Assembly: GCA_020073015.1 (NCBI GenBank)
Contig: JAIQFZ010000059.1
Coordinates: 1 to 40,207, forward strand
DNA: 40,207 nucleotides
Direction of reading: 5' to 3'
Origin: Terriglobia bacterium
GTDB taxonomy: Bacteria > Acidobacteriota > Terriglobia > Terriglobales > Acidobacteriaceae
Within the stretch, counting starts at the first letter, position 1, and each line of letters begins with the position of its first letter. The notes below the pieces were generated by a model. The model worked only from the letters and a program-made list of their open reading frames with translations, searched no databases and had not been told where the DNA came from. The position numbers and the translations under genes were made by a program. Positions 14,302-21,686 of the stretch are shown in pieces.

Positions 14302-14676
14302 ATGCCTAGCCCAAAGATTCTGTGCGTTTCTTTCGATCGAGTTGTTTCAGAGAGCCGGAGTAGCAGTCTCAAAGAAGCTGGTTACGACGTGACGGCGACG
14401 ACCAACATTAAGGAGGGGTTGGGGCTGCTGAAGCGCGATCGATTTGACGCCGTGATTGTCGGTCACCGATTTTCAGCGGAAGAAAAATATCTTTTGGCAG
14501 TCGGTGCCAAAGAGAAGTCGAACACGCCTCTTGTCCTAGTTTGCGGCGCCACTCAGGATTCCGAGATTCCTGCGGCCAGCCGAGTCTATGCTCTCGAGGG
14601 CAACACCGGTCTGCTGTCCGCGCTGTCTCGATTGTTTCCCGCTGAGTCCGCAGCTCGGCCGCAGGCGGCAGCCTGA
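14302..14676 (+). CDS. pseudo-receiver protein, 124 aa
   Basis: ATG after GGAAGGGTTTGT. The fold reads as a receiver: PSPKILCVSFDRVVSESRSS, LKEAGYDVTATTNIKEGLGL, RFDAVIVGHRFSAEE, TPLVLVCGAT and a final helix ending LLSALSRLFPAE. The phospho-acceptor Asp after strand 3 is replaced (VIVGHR) and strand 1 ends Ser-Phe-Asp, so phosphorylation is not expected. Proteins with Val-Ile-Val-x-His instead of Asp are a recurring acidobacterial type. It may act as a protein-interaction module. It is the second such protein in the window (see 11367), and no histidine kinase is present. Confidence 0.75.
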   Translation: MPSPKILCVSFDRVVSESRSSSLKEAGYDVTATTNIKEGLGLLKRDRFDAVIVGHRFSAEEKYLLAVGAKEKSNTPLVLVCGATQDSEIPAASRVYALEGNTGLLSALSRLFPAESAARPQAAA

Positions 14677-14846
14677 GGCCTCGCGGCGGTCTTCAAGATT
14701 GCGTGAGTTGACCGGCCATGGCTGGTAGTACGGCGTGGAAGGTTCACGAAGCCAGCGGGAACAACTCAGCAGTCGAAGAGAAAGCAACCAAAACGAGATG
14801 AAGACATCCCACCGCTTCTGTAGCGTGTGCTAAGGGAGGGTTTGAT

Positions 14847-15311
14847 ATGCGATCGAGTGCGAAGAAGCATTCCGGAAGCACGAGAAGTAGAGTGCAGCCC
14901 ACCGTTCGGAGGAGTCGGAAAGTTAATGCCGATCCCACGATCCGCCAAATCGGCAATGATTGGGCTCGCCATTGGAATGCAGGAGAGTTGGACGAAGTGG
15001 TAGCTGCTTATGCTGCCGACGCCGTTTACCTTCCGCCACATCACGAAGCCGTTCACGGGCGCGATGCCATTCGGGAGTATTTGAAAGCGCCGCTCAGCCA
15101 TGGCGTGTCTGACCTGGCCTTTGAAGTTACCTACATTAAGCAACAGGGGCCCGTTGCCTGGGATGTGGGAACGTACCGCATGACCATTCCTCAGAATGAC
15201 GGTACGAAAAAGGAGGATCACGGCAAATACCTCACCGTGTGGAGGCGGGTCGGCAAGGCTTGGCTGATCGCAGCAGACGCTTGGTCGAGCGATTTGCCCG
15301 CTTCAGCGTGA
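14847..15311 (+). CDS. SnoaL-like/NTF2-fold (DUF4440-type) protein, 154 aa
   Basis: ATG after GGGAGGGTTTGAT. A 30-residue basic, Ser/Arg-rich N-terminus precedes an NTF2-like domain: IRQIGNDWARHWNAGELDEV, AYAADAVYLPPHHEAVHGRD, IREYLKAP, EVTYIKQQGPVAWDVGTYRM, HGKYLTVWRRVGKAWLIAAD. The 'A-D-A-V-Y-L-P-P ... G-R-D-A-I' pattern and the W-R-x-x-G-x-W-x-I end are characteristic of DUF4440/SnoaL-like proteins, which include isomerases, hydratases and non-enzymatic binding proteins. The basic N-terminal extension is unusual and no signal peptide is evident. Substrate cannot be inferred. Confidence 0.85.
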   Translation: MRSSAKKHSGSTRSRVQPTVRRSRKVNADPTIRQIGNDWARHWNAGELDEVVAAYAADAVYLPPHHEAVHGRDAIREYLKAPLSHGVSDLAFEVTYIKQQGPVAWDVGTYRMTIPQNDGTKKEDHGKYLTVWRRVGKAWLIAADAWSSDLPASA

Positions 15312-15409
15312 CACTTCGACTTTGTGCGTTTTTTTCGCCTGTCCGCTAGACGCAAGCGTGGTCTTGATCAGTGAACATCGGATGCTAAGCCGTTCGTTCA
15401 GGAGAAATT

Positions 15410-15604
15410 ATGGAGTTCCTACTAAGCACCGAAGAACATCAACTCTTGTTGGACATTCTTGAGCAGCGTCATCGCGAACTATTGAAAGAGATCTCGCACA
15501 CGGACCACCATGAATTCAAGCAAGCCCTGCGCAAAAATGAGAAGCTGCTCGAGTCCATCTTGACTCGCTTGCGGGGAGCGTCAGTTCAAGAGCTTCGTAC
15601 TTAA
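15410..15604 (+). CDS. small helical conserved hypothetical protein, 64 aa
   Basis: ATG after AGGAGAAATT, an excellent ribosome site. The product (start MEFLLSTEEHQLLLDILEQR) is almost entirely helical with heptad-like hydrophobics (LLLDILEQRHRELLKEI, FKQALRKNEKLLESILTRL), suggesting a two-helix coiled coil. I have seen short proteins with this opening in acidobacteria. Function is unknown. It is encoded 37 bases ahead of archease and may be part of that transcript. Confidence 0.7.
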   Translation: MEFLLSTEEHQLLLDILEQRHRELLKEISHTDHHEFKQALRKNEKLLESILTRLRGASVQELRT

Positions 15605-15640
15605 GACCTGTCTGGTTACCGAAAGCTCTGGGTGATCCAA

Positions 15641-16045
15641 ATGATGAGTTTTGAGGAAATCGAGCACACGGCCGACCGAGCTTTTCGCGTCACCGGCCAC
15701 GACATGGCAGACTTGCTGGAAAATGCTGCCCATGCAATGCAAGCGCTGGACGGACCGCGACCTCCAGGGGAACCATCGGCAACACGAGAGATTGAAGTCG
15801 AAGGAGTTGACTGCGAGTCGCTGCTGGTGAACTGGCTGAATGAAGTCCTGTATCTGGAACAGGCACATCAGCTGGTCTGTGAGCAGTTCCACATTGATGA
15901 GCTCAAGAATCATCGTCTACGCGCGCGAGTCGAAACCCGGGAGTGCGACCGAAGCTATACACACATCAAAGCGGTGACATTTCACAACTTGAAAATACGC
16001 GAGACTTCCGAAGGCCTTGAAGCCGAGGTTGTTCTGGATGTTTAG
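15641..16045 (+). CDS. archease, RtcB activating protein, 134 aa
   Basis: Opens [20 protein letters not shown], the archease signature with its metal-binding Asp in His-Thr-Ala-Asp, followed by [48 protein letters not shown] and a C-terminal EAEVVLDV strand with the final Asp. Archease promotes guanylylation and turnover of the RNA ligase RtcB. The downstream rtcB starts 20 bases after this stop, a strong functional pairing. The Met chosen follows GGGTGATCCAA; a GTG at 15632 and the next Met (15644) are alternatives. Length is typical. Confidence 0.9.
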   Translation: MMSFEEIEHTADRAFRVTGHDMADLLENAAHAMQALDGPRPPGEPSATREIEVEGVDCESLLVNWLNEVLYLEQAHQLVCEQFHIDELKNHRLRARVETRECDRSYTHIKAVTFHNLKIRETSEGLEAEVVLDV

Positions 16046-16064
16046 CATTCCCGCAGGGGCCGCC

Positions 16065-17516
16065 ATGCTTAGCAAGAAACATATTGAGCGTGTGGCCGAA
16101 CATGTGTGGGAGATTCCCAAAACTTTTCGCGACGATATGCGTGTGCCGGCGCGTCTTTATGCCGATGAAGACCTGCTGGATGCGGCTCTCTTGGACAACT
16201 CGATCGTGCAGCTCGTGAACGCAGCTACGCTGCCGGGAGTAATCAAACACGCCATCGCTATGCCCGATATTCACCAGGGCTATGGCTTCCCGATCGGGGG
16301 AGTGGTGGCGACACGTTTGCCGGAAGGAGTGATCTCCCCCGGCGGCGTCGGCTATGACATCAACTGTGGGGTGCGCCTTCTAGTATCGCAAGTGTCGGTT
16401 GAGGAGATCAGGCCTTACCTTGAGGACATCGCCTCTCGCTTGTACGCGAATTGCCCGAGCGGAGTGGGTTCTCATGGACATTTGCGTTTGAGCAACACGG
16501 AGCTGGAACGAGTTCTGCACGAAGGTTCGTGCTGGATGCTGGACAAGGGATATGCGTCGCCTGAAGACCTGGATCGCACCGAGGAGTTCGGTCGAATCCC
16601 CGCCGCCGACGCTGCTTTCGTTTCTGACCGAGCACGCGAACGCGGACGAAACCAGCTCGGGACCCTGGGTGCCGGAAACCACTTCATCGAGGTGGACAGA
16701 GTCGCTGAAGTTTACGATCAGGCGACCGCCGCACGCCTCGGCATTTACTCAGGCAATGTCGCAGTCCAGATTCACTGCGGTTCTCGCGGCCTTGGCCATC
16801 AGATTTGCGAAGACTACGTAAGCCGATTCCAGAAGACCGCGCGAGATTACGGCATCGAATTGCCAGACCGCGAATTGGTTTGTGCACCATTCGTTTCCAA
16901 GGAAGGGCAGGAGTACTTCCATGCCATGGCATGCGCCGCGAACTTCGCATTCGCCAACCGGCAGCTCCTGGCACACATGATCCGGCAGAGTTTCCACGAT
17001 GTACTGGGGAATAAGATCAAGCATTTCGAGCTGTGCCAGGTATACGACATCACGCACAACATGGCCAAGATCGAGGAGCACGAAGTTGGCGACCGCTCAA
17101 TGCGGGTTTGCGTACACCGCAAAGGCGCGACTCGGGCATTCGGACCCGGATCGAGCGTTCTCCCGGACGATCTACGCGATCTCGGCCAACCCGTGCTCAT
17201 ACCAGGTTCGATGGGGACAGCCTCGTATGTCCTGATGGGCACGAGGGAAGCCATGCAACAAACTTTCGGTTCCACGTGTCATGGAGCGGGTCGAGTCATG
17301 AGCCGAGCCAAAGCCAAGAAGATGGTCCGTGGCACAGAACTGCGTGAGCAGTTGAGATCCCGAGGAATTTTGATTTGTGCCGGATCTATGAGCGGGTTGG
17401 CGGAAGAGGCTCCGGCGGCCTACAAGGACGTGTCGCGTGTGGTTGAAGTGGTCCACAAGCTGGGAATCGGTAGGAAAATTGCCAGACTGGAGCCTCTCGC
17501 CGTGATCAAGGGGTAG
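16065..17516 (+). CDS. rtcB: RNA-splicing ligase RtcB (3'-phosphate/5'-hydroxyl), 483 aa
   Basis: Contains the RtcB blocks: [31 protein letters not shown] with metal ligands Asp98 and Cys101, [56 protein letters not shown], and [15 protein letters not shown] with His406, the residue position that is guanylylated in the family. Length matches the long archaeal/eukaryal-type RtcB (about 480) rather than the short E. coli form. It joins 2',3'-cyclic phosphate or 3'-phosphate RNA ends to 5'-OH ends in tRNA or mRNA repair, needing GTP and Mn(II). The Met at 16065 follows GCAGGGGCCGCC; an upstream ATG at 16038 overlaps the archease stop. The active site is complete, so this should be a working enzyme. 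Confidence 0.97.
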   Translation: MLSKKHIERVAEHVWEIPKTFRDDMRVPARLYADEDLLDAALLDNSIVQLVNAATLPGVIKHAIAMPDIHQGYGFPIGGVVATRLPEGVISPGGVGYDINCGVRLLVSQVSVEEIRPYLEDIASRLYANCPSGVGSHGHLRLSNTELERVLHEGSCWMLDKGYASPEDLDRTEEFGRIPAADAAFVSDRARERGRNQLGTLGAGNHFIEVDRVAEVYDQATAARLGIYSGNVAVQIHCGSRGLGHQICEDYVSRFQKTARDYGIELPDRELVCAPFVSKEGQEYFHAMACAANFAFANRQLLAHMIRQSFHDVLGNKIKHFELCQVYDITHNMAKIEEHEVGDRSMRVCVHRKGATRAFGPGSSVLPDDLRDLGQPVLIPGSMGTASYVLMGTREAMQQTFGSTCHGAGRVMSRAKAKKMVRGTELREQLRSRGILICAGSMSGLAEEAPAAYKDVSRVVEVVHKLGIGRKIARLEPLAVIKG

Positions 17517-17725
17517 CAGGACTAGCTTCAACCCGACCTGTCGGACGGAGTCAATTGATTTGCACTTATCTGACAGCCAGTTTGCGGAAAAAGTCAACTT
17601 CAGTATTGGCGACGATCCGTTTCCTATCGCTTCGCTGGAGCTGGAGGGGCTCGAACCAGGCCGACAGCGGGTAACGCCCTGGTTCAGAGCAGCGCGAGGC
17701 GCCGTCCACTCCAAACCGGTTTGTG

Positions 17726-18052
17726 TTACTTCTGCGCTGTGGGTGGTGGGAAATGGTCCAGCTGTGCCAAGGCAGAAAGATTGTCCCACGTCACCCACAA
17801 CTCCGCGAGCTTGCCGTCACGGATCCGGAAAACGCCGCTGACGTCGAGCTGCATCCTCTTGTGTGATGGGGGAAAGGGACCCATTTGACCTTCCTGCGTC
17901 CCTTCGTACTTGACCCAGAACGCCACCAGGTCCCCTTCCGCCACAAGGTGCTGCATCGTCTGGCGCGAATCTGGAATGACCGCAGCGTCGGCCTTCAGGT
18001 ATTGGAGGAACTGCTCACAGTTCTGGACGACGACCCCGGAGTGGCTTGGCAA
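17726..18052 (-). pseudogene. SnoaL-like domain, continuation of the SRPBCC gene in a shifted frame
   Basis: The frame gives VVVQNCEQFLQYLKADAAVI, LVAEGDLVAFWVKYEGTQEG, PSHKRMQLDVSGVFRIRDGK and LAELWVTWDNL, which are strands 2 to 6 of a SnoaL-like polyketide-cyclase/ester-hydrolase NTF2 fold. The first part of the same fold (NKAIVNRFGEASNAKNFDAI, APAFVRHCQATPG) is in the other frame, at the end of the SRPBCC gene. Adding one C to the CCCC run at 18034-18037 would join them. A TTG at 18050-18052 could start it alone, but would leave out the first helix, so independent function is unlikely. Confidence 0.7.
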
Positions 18053-18624
18053 TGACGAACGAAGGCCGGAGCGAGGAGTTCTCGGATTGCGTCGAAGTTC
18101 TTGGCGTTCGAGGCTTCTCCGAAACGATTCACAATCGCTTTGTTCTCCCGCTCAACCAACGCACTCTCGTTCCGTGGCAAGATCTGCCGTTTCTCGAAGT
18201 GAAGCTTGAGGTTCTGGAGGGAATTCTCAAGGCGTCGACGCCACCCGGGCCGCATGAGGAGAGAGTCCAGCAGGGCACCCACCAGCGGTACGGGGAGGCT
18301 GTACTCCAGCACATAAGTAAGGCGTGTCAAGTTGCCCTTGGCCTCGAAGACCCATTGGGTTGTGTGCGGTGGGCCCTTAATGACTAAACCCCTCCAGCCG
18401 ACGTTCTCCACAAAGTCGTGGATCTCCGTCTCAAGGTTGAGAGTCACGCCCGCTACCCAGGCCTTGTACGCGTATCGTGTGCCGTTGCCTCGCGTCAACT
18501 CGGTTGTCGGCCTGAAGTTGGAGACACCCTCCCACCAATCCTCCCATCGCCCCCAGTCCGAGGCGAATTCGAACACTTCCGCAACCGGCGCGTTGATTTC
18601 AACGCTTGCCTCAACTCGCGTCAT
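17995..18624 (-). CDS. SRPBCC (START/Bet v 1-like) domain protein fused to a truncated SnoaL domain
   Basis: ATG after AAGGGGGGTGT. Residues about 1-145 form an SRPBCC fold: RVEASVEINAPVAEVFEFAS, DWGRWEDWWEGVSNFRP, GTRYAYKAWVAGVTL, TQWVFEAKGNLTRLTYVLEY, then a long C-terminal helix (PGWRRRLENSLQNLKLHFEK). Such proteins bind hydrophobic ligands or act as cyclases. Residues after about 160 (ENKAIVNRFGEASNAKNFDA, LLAPAFVRHC) begin a SnoaL-like domain that breaks at a CCCC run (18034-18037) and runs out as serine-rich sequence (RTVSSSSNT). A fusion of the two ligand-binding folds was probably intact before a one-base deletion. The SRPBCC part may still work. Confidence 0.75.
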   Translation of the reverse strand: MTRVEASVEINAPVAEVFEFASDWGRWEDWWEGVSNFRPTTELTRGNGTRYAYKAWVAGVTLNLETEIHDFVENVGWRGLVIKGPPHTTQWVFEAKGNLTRLTYVLEYSLPVPLVGALLDSLLMRPGWRRRLENSLQNLKLHFEKRQILPRNESALVERENKAIVNRFGEASNAKNFDAIRELLAPAFVRHCQATPGSSSRTVSSSSNT

Positions 18625-18834
18625 ACACCCCCCTTCAACCACCAGGGTGTCTAACTCTTGTTTGGCGAGCCGCCCTCGCTTTCCGTTCGGGCAATGGCGA
18701 CCCGCCCGAAATCACCACTGGTGAGGACCCGTTCGAGACACGTTGGTCGGGAAAATTCTGCGACTTGCGGGGGCCGGGTGTCAGTGACGCTCTGCGCCCC
18801 CGGTGATCGGTGGCCAAATCGCGTCAACCAGAGC

Positions 18835-18850
18835 CACATTCCCTAATGTG
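18835..18850. repeat. short palindrome CACATT-N4-AATGTG
   Basis: CACATT, CCCT, AATGTG forms a perfect 6-bp inverted repeat in the 325-base gap between the SRPBCC gene (start 18624) and the CBS gene (end 18950), both minus strand. CCACATTCC recurs about 50 bases downstream (around 18885). It could be an operator for the SRPBCC gene or a transcript-end hairpin for the CBS gene; there is no T-run. Otherwise the gap holds nothing I can identify. Confidence 0.35.
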
Positions 18851-18949
18851 AGTCTACCCCTCATAAGTGGAGTGCCACATTCCGGCGAAGTCGGATTGCA
18901 AGTCTCGGCTATCATATCCCCAGAATCGTCTTCCGCGAAATAACAGTGA

Positions 18950-19423
18950 TCAAGCGGCGGTAATGATCCTTTCAATGCGCTGTTTACCTGCGTGCACAGG
19001 CTCGCAGATGCTCTGCAGGGTCGCCGCAATCACGCTCGCTTCGACGCCAGCCTTGCGCACCAGATCGCCAAGGGACAACATGCCCGCGACCTCGTGTTTT
19101 TCGTTCACCACCGGCAGACGCCGGATCTGATGCGTTTTCATTAGATCGAGGGCGCGGGAAACGTCATCCTGCTCGCTGCAGCAAACCGGATCCCGTGTCA
19201 TACATCCATCGACCCATGTAGATGAGGGGGCCCTGTCGGCGGCGACCACGTGCAAGCAAAGGTCGCGATCGGTTACCACGCCCACCAGTATCGGAGTGAA
19301 AGGATCCTGGATCACGGGCACAACTCCAGTATCGGTCTCCTGCATAAGCAGGGCAGCCGAGAGCGTCGAGCTGGACGGCCAACAACACACAGGGTTTTTG
19401 GTCATGATCTCGCTGACTTTCAT
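18950..19423 (-). CDS. CBS-domain pair protein, 157 aa
   Basis: ATG after GGGAGGCCACC. It starts MKVSEIMTKNPVCCWPSSST and has two CBS motifs (about 8-60 and 75-130): DTGVVPVIQD...VGVVTDRDLCL and IRRLPVVNEKHEVAGMLSLG. This forms one Bateman module that typically senses adenine nucleotides or S-adenosylmethionine. The stand-alone form has no fused effector, so it would act by protein interaction or as a nucleotide buffer. It lies 36 bases downstream of the cytochrome c gene on the same strand, suggesting co-transcription under redox or energy stress, in line with the USP and the Crp-type regulator elsewhere in the window. Confidence 0.93.
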   Translation of the reverse strand: MKVSEIMTKNPVCCWPSSSTLSAALLMQETDTGVVPVIQDPFTPILVGVVTDRDLCLHVVAADRAPSSTWVDGCMTRDPVCCSEQDDVSRALDLMKTHQIRRLPVVNEKHEVAGMLSLGDLVRKAGVEASVIAATLQSICEPVHAGKQRIERIITAA

Positions 19424-19459
19424 GGTGGCCTCCCAAATCGGGCAGGCGAAAGGTCGCGG

Positions 19460-19885
19460 TCATTTCGCCTGCAACGATTCGATGTACTCGTTCAAGTTGC
19501 TGACCCGGAACTGCACTTCGGAGCTGTGTCCCTGGCTCATGCGCCAGAACACGTCGCCCCAAACCGGCATTTCCTTTGGGCCGTGTGCCAAGCGCACGTC
19601 ACCCTCAATAACGGTTCTGACATGGTCGGACGGATACTTGCCGCCATTCGTCCTGGCAAGTGCGGTCAGATCTGGCGGCGGTACCTTGAGGGCCTCGGCG
19701 GCCGTGCCGTTGCCCTTGGCGTTGGTGCCGTGGCAGACGGCACAGTAAGCGGTGTACATTTGTCGGCCAGAAACAGGTGAGATCGACCTGGCCGGAATAT
19801 GCTTAATTTGCTTTTGCTGTAGTTCGCCAGACGCGGCGAGACAAAGCATGAGTCCAACGAGTACAGACATGCTGCGAATGAGCAT
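19460..19885 (-). CDS. periplasmic c-type cytochrome, monohaem, 141 aa
   Basis: ATG after AAGGAGGACTCT, an ideal ribosome site; the upstream in-frame extension is not signal-like. A signal peptide (LIRSMSVLVGLMLCLAASGE) leads to a class I cytochrome fold: GRQMYTAYCAVCHGTNAKGN with the Cys-Ala-Val-Cys-His haem-binding motif, PPPDLTALARTNGGKYP, EGDVRLAHGPKEMPVWGDVF with the probable distal ligand Met in Lys-Glu-Met-Pro, and a final helix (NLNEYIESLQ). It is a single-haem electron carrier of the kind seen with terminal oxidases or dehydrogenases, but no such partner is nearby. A sigma-70-like promoter lies about 90-120 bases upstream. Confidence 0.93.
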   Translation of the reverse strand: MLIRSMSVLVGLMLCLAASGELQQKQIKHIPARSISPVSGRQMYTAYCAVCHGTNAKGNGTAAEALKVPPPDLTALARTNGGKYPSDHVRTVIEGDVRLAHGPKEMPVWGDVFWRMSQGHSSEVQFRVSNLNEYIESLQAK

Positions 19886-19975
19886 AGAGTCCTCCTTGCG
19901 CAGCACAAACCAGGTATAGCCGCTGAGCTTCAAGTCCGCGACTTTCTTGGAGAACGTTCTATTCGCTTATACCTA

Positions 19976-20004
19976 ATTATCTGCCTCTCGGGAGTCAGCG
20001 GCAA
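19976..20004 (-). promoter_or_regulatory. putative sigma-70 promoter for cytochrome c/CBS transcript
   Basis: On the minus strand TTGCCG (20004-19999) and GATAAT (19981-19976) are separated by exactly 17 bases, matching the -35/-10 pattern at 4 and 5 of 6 positions. It lies about 90 bases before the cytochrome c start (19885). The 378-base stretch 19886-20263 contains no other feature I recognise. Confidence 0.4.
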
Positions 20005-20263
20005 CGTGTTCTGGTGGTCAGGAAGTGTGAATTGAGTTGAAGAAGAGATTCGCCGCCGAGTCTATGCACAGCCGTGGCCGGGAAGACGATCATGACCTCG
20101 ATGATTATTTCCACGCCGGAGCGGAGCTAACTGCCCAAGCCACACTCTCCACATTGCCAGTGGTCTGGCGTTGATTGCAGCTCATCTCGCCGTCTGGCCG
20201 TGCAGATTGAACCCTGTTCAAGCGGGGTCTAGAATTGCTTTGTGGTGCAGGAGGGCCAGATTC

Positions 20264-20506
20264 ATGCCCCAGTACGAGTTCTTCTGCCACGCCTGCAATA
20301 GACCTTTCTCAAAGACGCTGGCTCCTACTGAACTCAAGGAAAGCAAGGTTGTCTGTCCGCGCTGTGGCAGCGAGGAAGTGGCGCAGAGATGGTTCTATCC
20401 CGTCACCGCCAGACAGAGCGCGTTAGCAATTCGACATGTCCCAACCGGCTTTTGTGGCGCTCTATTTATCGCAGGGATAGTCCCGACGGACGCTCTGGGA
20501 GGATGA
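20264..20506 (+). CDS. FmdB-family zinc-ribbon protein, 80 aa
   Basis: Starts MPQYEFFCHACNRPFSKTL, the FmdB-type beginning (Met-Pro-x-Tyr-Glu-Phe-x-Cys-x-x-Cys), with a second pair in KVVCPRCGSEEVAQRW. The four cysteines make a zinc ribbon. Members are regulatory-type proteins of unclear function. After the ribbon, residues from about 52 on (TARQSALAIRHVP, then FCGALFIAGIVPTDALGG) do not look like the usual Ser/Lys-rich tail and may reflect an altered 3' end. The frame is open further upstream (20171), but this Met is the family start. Confidence 0.75.
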   Translation: MPQYEFFCHACNRPFSKTLAPTELKESKVVCPRCGSEEVAQRWFYPVTARQSALAIRHVPTGFCGALFIAGIVPTDALGG

Positions 20507-20613
20507 GGAGATTGAGAATGCTCACAGCGCCACCGAGAAACGAGAGCGTTTGAGCAGGACACGAGTCCCGCGGGCCACTGCCTGCCCCAGCGACCTGCAG
20601 CATGGAGGTCGCT

Positions 20614-21111
20614 ATGCCAGCAAAGAGATTACGAGAATTTCTCGACGGTCAAGGTATTCCGTACGTGGCCATCTCTCACCCGGTTGCATATACCACTAGA
20701 GAAATCGCAGCACTTACGCACATCTCAAACAAAGAGTTGGCGAAGACGGTCATCGTAAAGATCGACAGCGAGTTGGCGATGGCTGTTCTTCCCGCTTCCT
20801 ACGAGGTTGATCTCTCGTTGTTGCGGGCAGCAACCGGAGCAAGAGGCGTGAGTCTCGCTAAAGAATCAGAATTCAAAGACCGGTTCCCAGAGTGTGAGAT
20901 CGGTGCCATGCCGCCCTTTGGGAATCTCTATGGGATGGCTGTCTATGTTGAGGAGAGCCTTACCAAAGACAAGGACATTGCATTCAATGCTGGCTCCCAC
21001 CACGAGTTGCTTCAAGTCTCTTACGCAGACTTCGAACGGCTGGTGAATCCAAAGGTCCTGAAATTCTCAGGCCTACCGGATGTCGGGTCACTTGGAGGGT
21101 GGCACCTTTGA
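20614..21111 (+). CDS. YbaK/EbsC-type aminoacyl-tRNA deacylase, 165 aa
   Basis: ATG after GGAGGTCGCT. Residues show the YbaK/ProX fold: KRLREFLDGQGIPYVAISHP, AYTTREIAALTHISNKELAK, TVIVKIDSELAMAVLPASYE, FPECEIGAMPPFGNLYGMAV and a final AFNAGSHHELLQVSYADF. Conserved features of prolyl-tRNA-editing-domain proteins include the Lys in LAKTVIVK, the Gly-x-x-Pro-Pro-Phe-Gly loop and the Ala-Gly-x-His strand. Such enzymes hydrolyse mischarged aminoacyl-tRNAs in trans. It is a stand-alone gene with no neighbouring tRNA synthetase. The fold is intact and of typical length; which tRNA it edits cannot be read from the sequence. Confidence 0.88.
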   Translation: MPAKRLREFLDGQGIPYVAISHPVAYTTREIAALTHISNKELAKTVIVKIDSELAMAVLPASYEVDLSLLRAATGARGVSLAKESEFKDRFPECEIGAMPPFGNLYGMAVYVEESLTKDKDIAFNAGSHHELLQVSYADFERLVNPKVLKFSGLPDVGSLGGWHL

Positions 21112-21618
21112 GGTTTGAAAGCCTTCTTTTGGCGAATGTGCTGTAGCGGCCAGTGCGCCCCAATCCGTTGATTAAGCAGACTGTATGCCAGCACTTCCGG
21201 TAGTCCCTGATCGGCTGCCCAGCAACTCGGCGGAATCGATGGGCTTGGTCACGATCTCGTCGGCCTTTTCCCAGCGGCTTTCGCGTGCCGGCCGTCCAGA
21301 TTGCGTGTCCGGTCAGCAGTCAGTTTCCTATCAGCGGGAACAGTGTCGTCGCCGGCGGTGTCCATATGCACGGGGTACTCTTGGACGACTCGGAAGAGAC
21401 CTCGCTACTTCTCCGGGCTTGTCACAGTGACACTGCAACCGGCACTCGCGGAAGGTTGCGGAGGTCGACGGAAGAGGAAGTTCGCGCCTGACCGTTCGCT
21501 GAGTATGCAGACCGCCGCCAGAAGGCATCTAAACCCACAGTCCTGTTCACGCTTGATGGTTCTAAGCGTACGGAGGTACGCCTAACTCGGGCCCGCGCAA
21601 GAACGGCTCCGGCGCGCG

Positions 21619-21640
21619 TTCTCTTAGTTGAACGAGAACG
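21619..21640. repeat. GTTCTC-N10-GAGAAC inverted repeat upstream of A2M gene
   Basis: A 6-bp inverted repeat (GTTCTC 21619-21624, GAGAAC 21635-21640) about 47 bases before the alpha-2-macroglobulin ATG at 21687. It could be an operator or a leader hairpin. The rest of the 575-base gap 21112-21686 holds no convincing gene or RNA. Confidence 0.35.
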
Positions 21641-21686
21641 GCAAGGGACTAGCGACAGAGTATCTTCGTATCTTCACGGAGACAGC

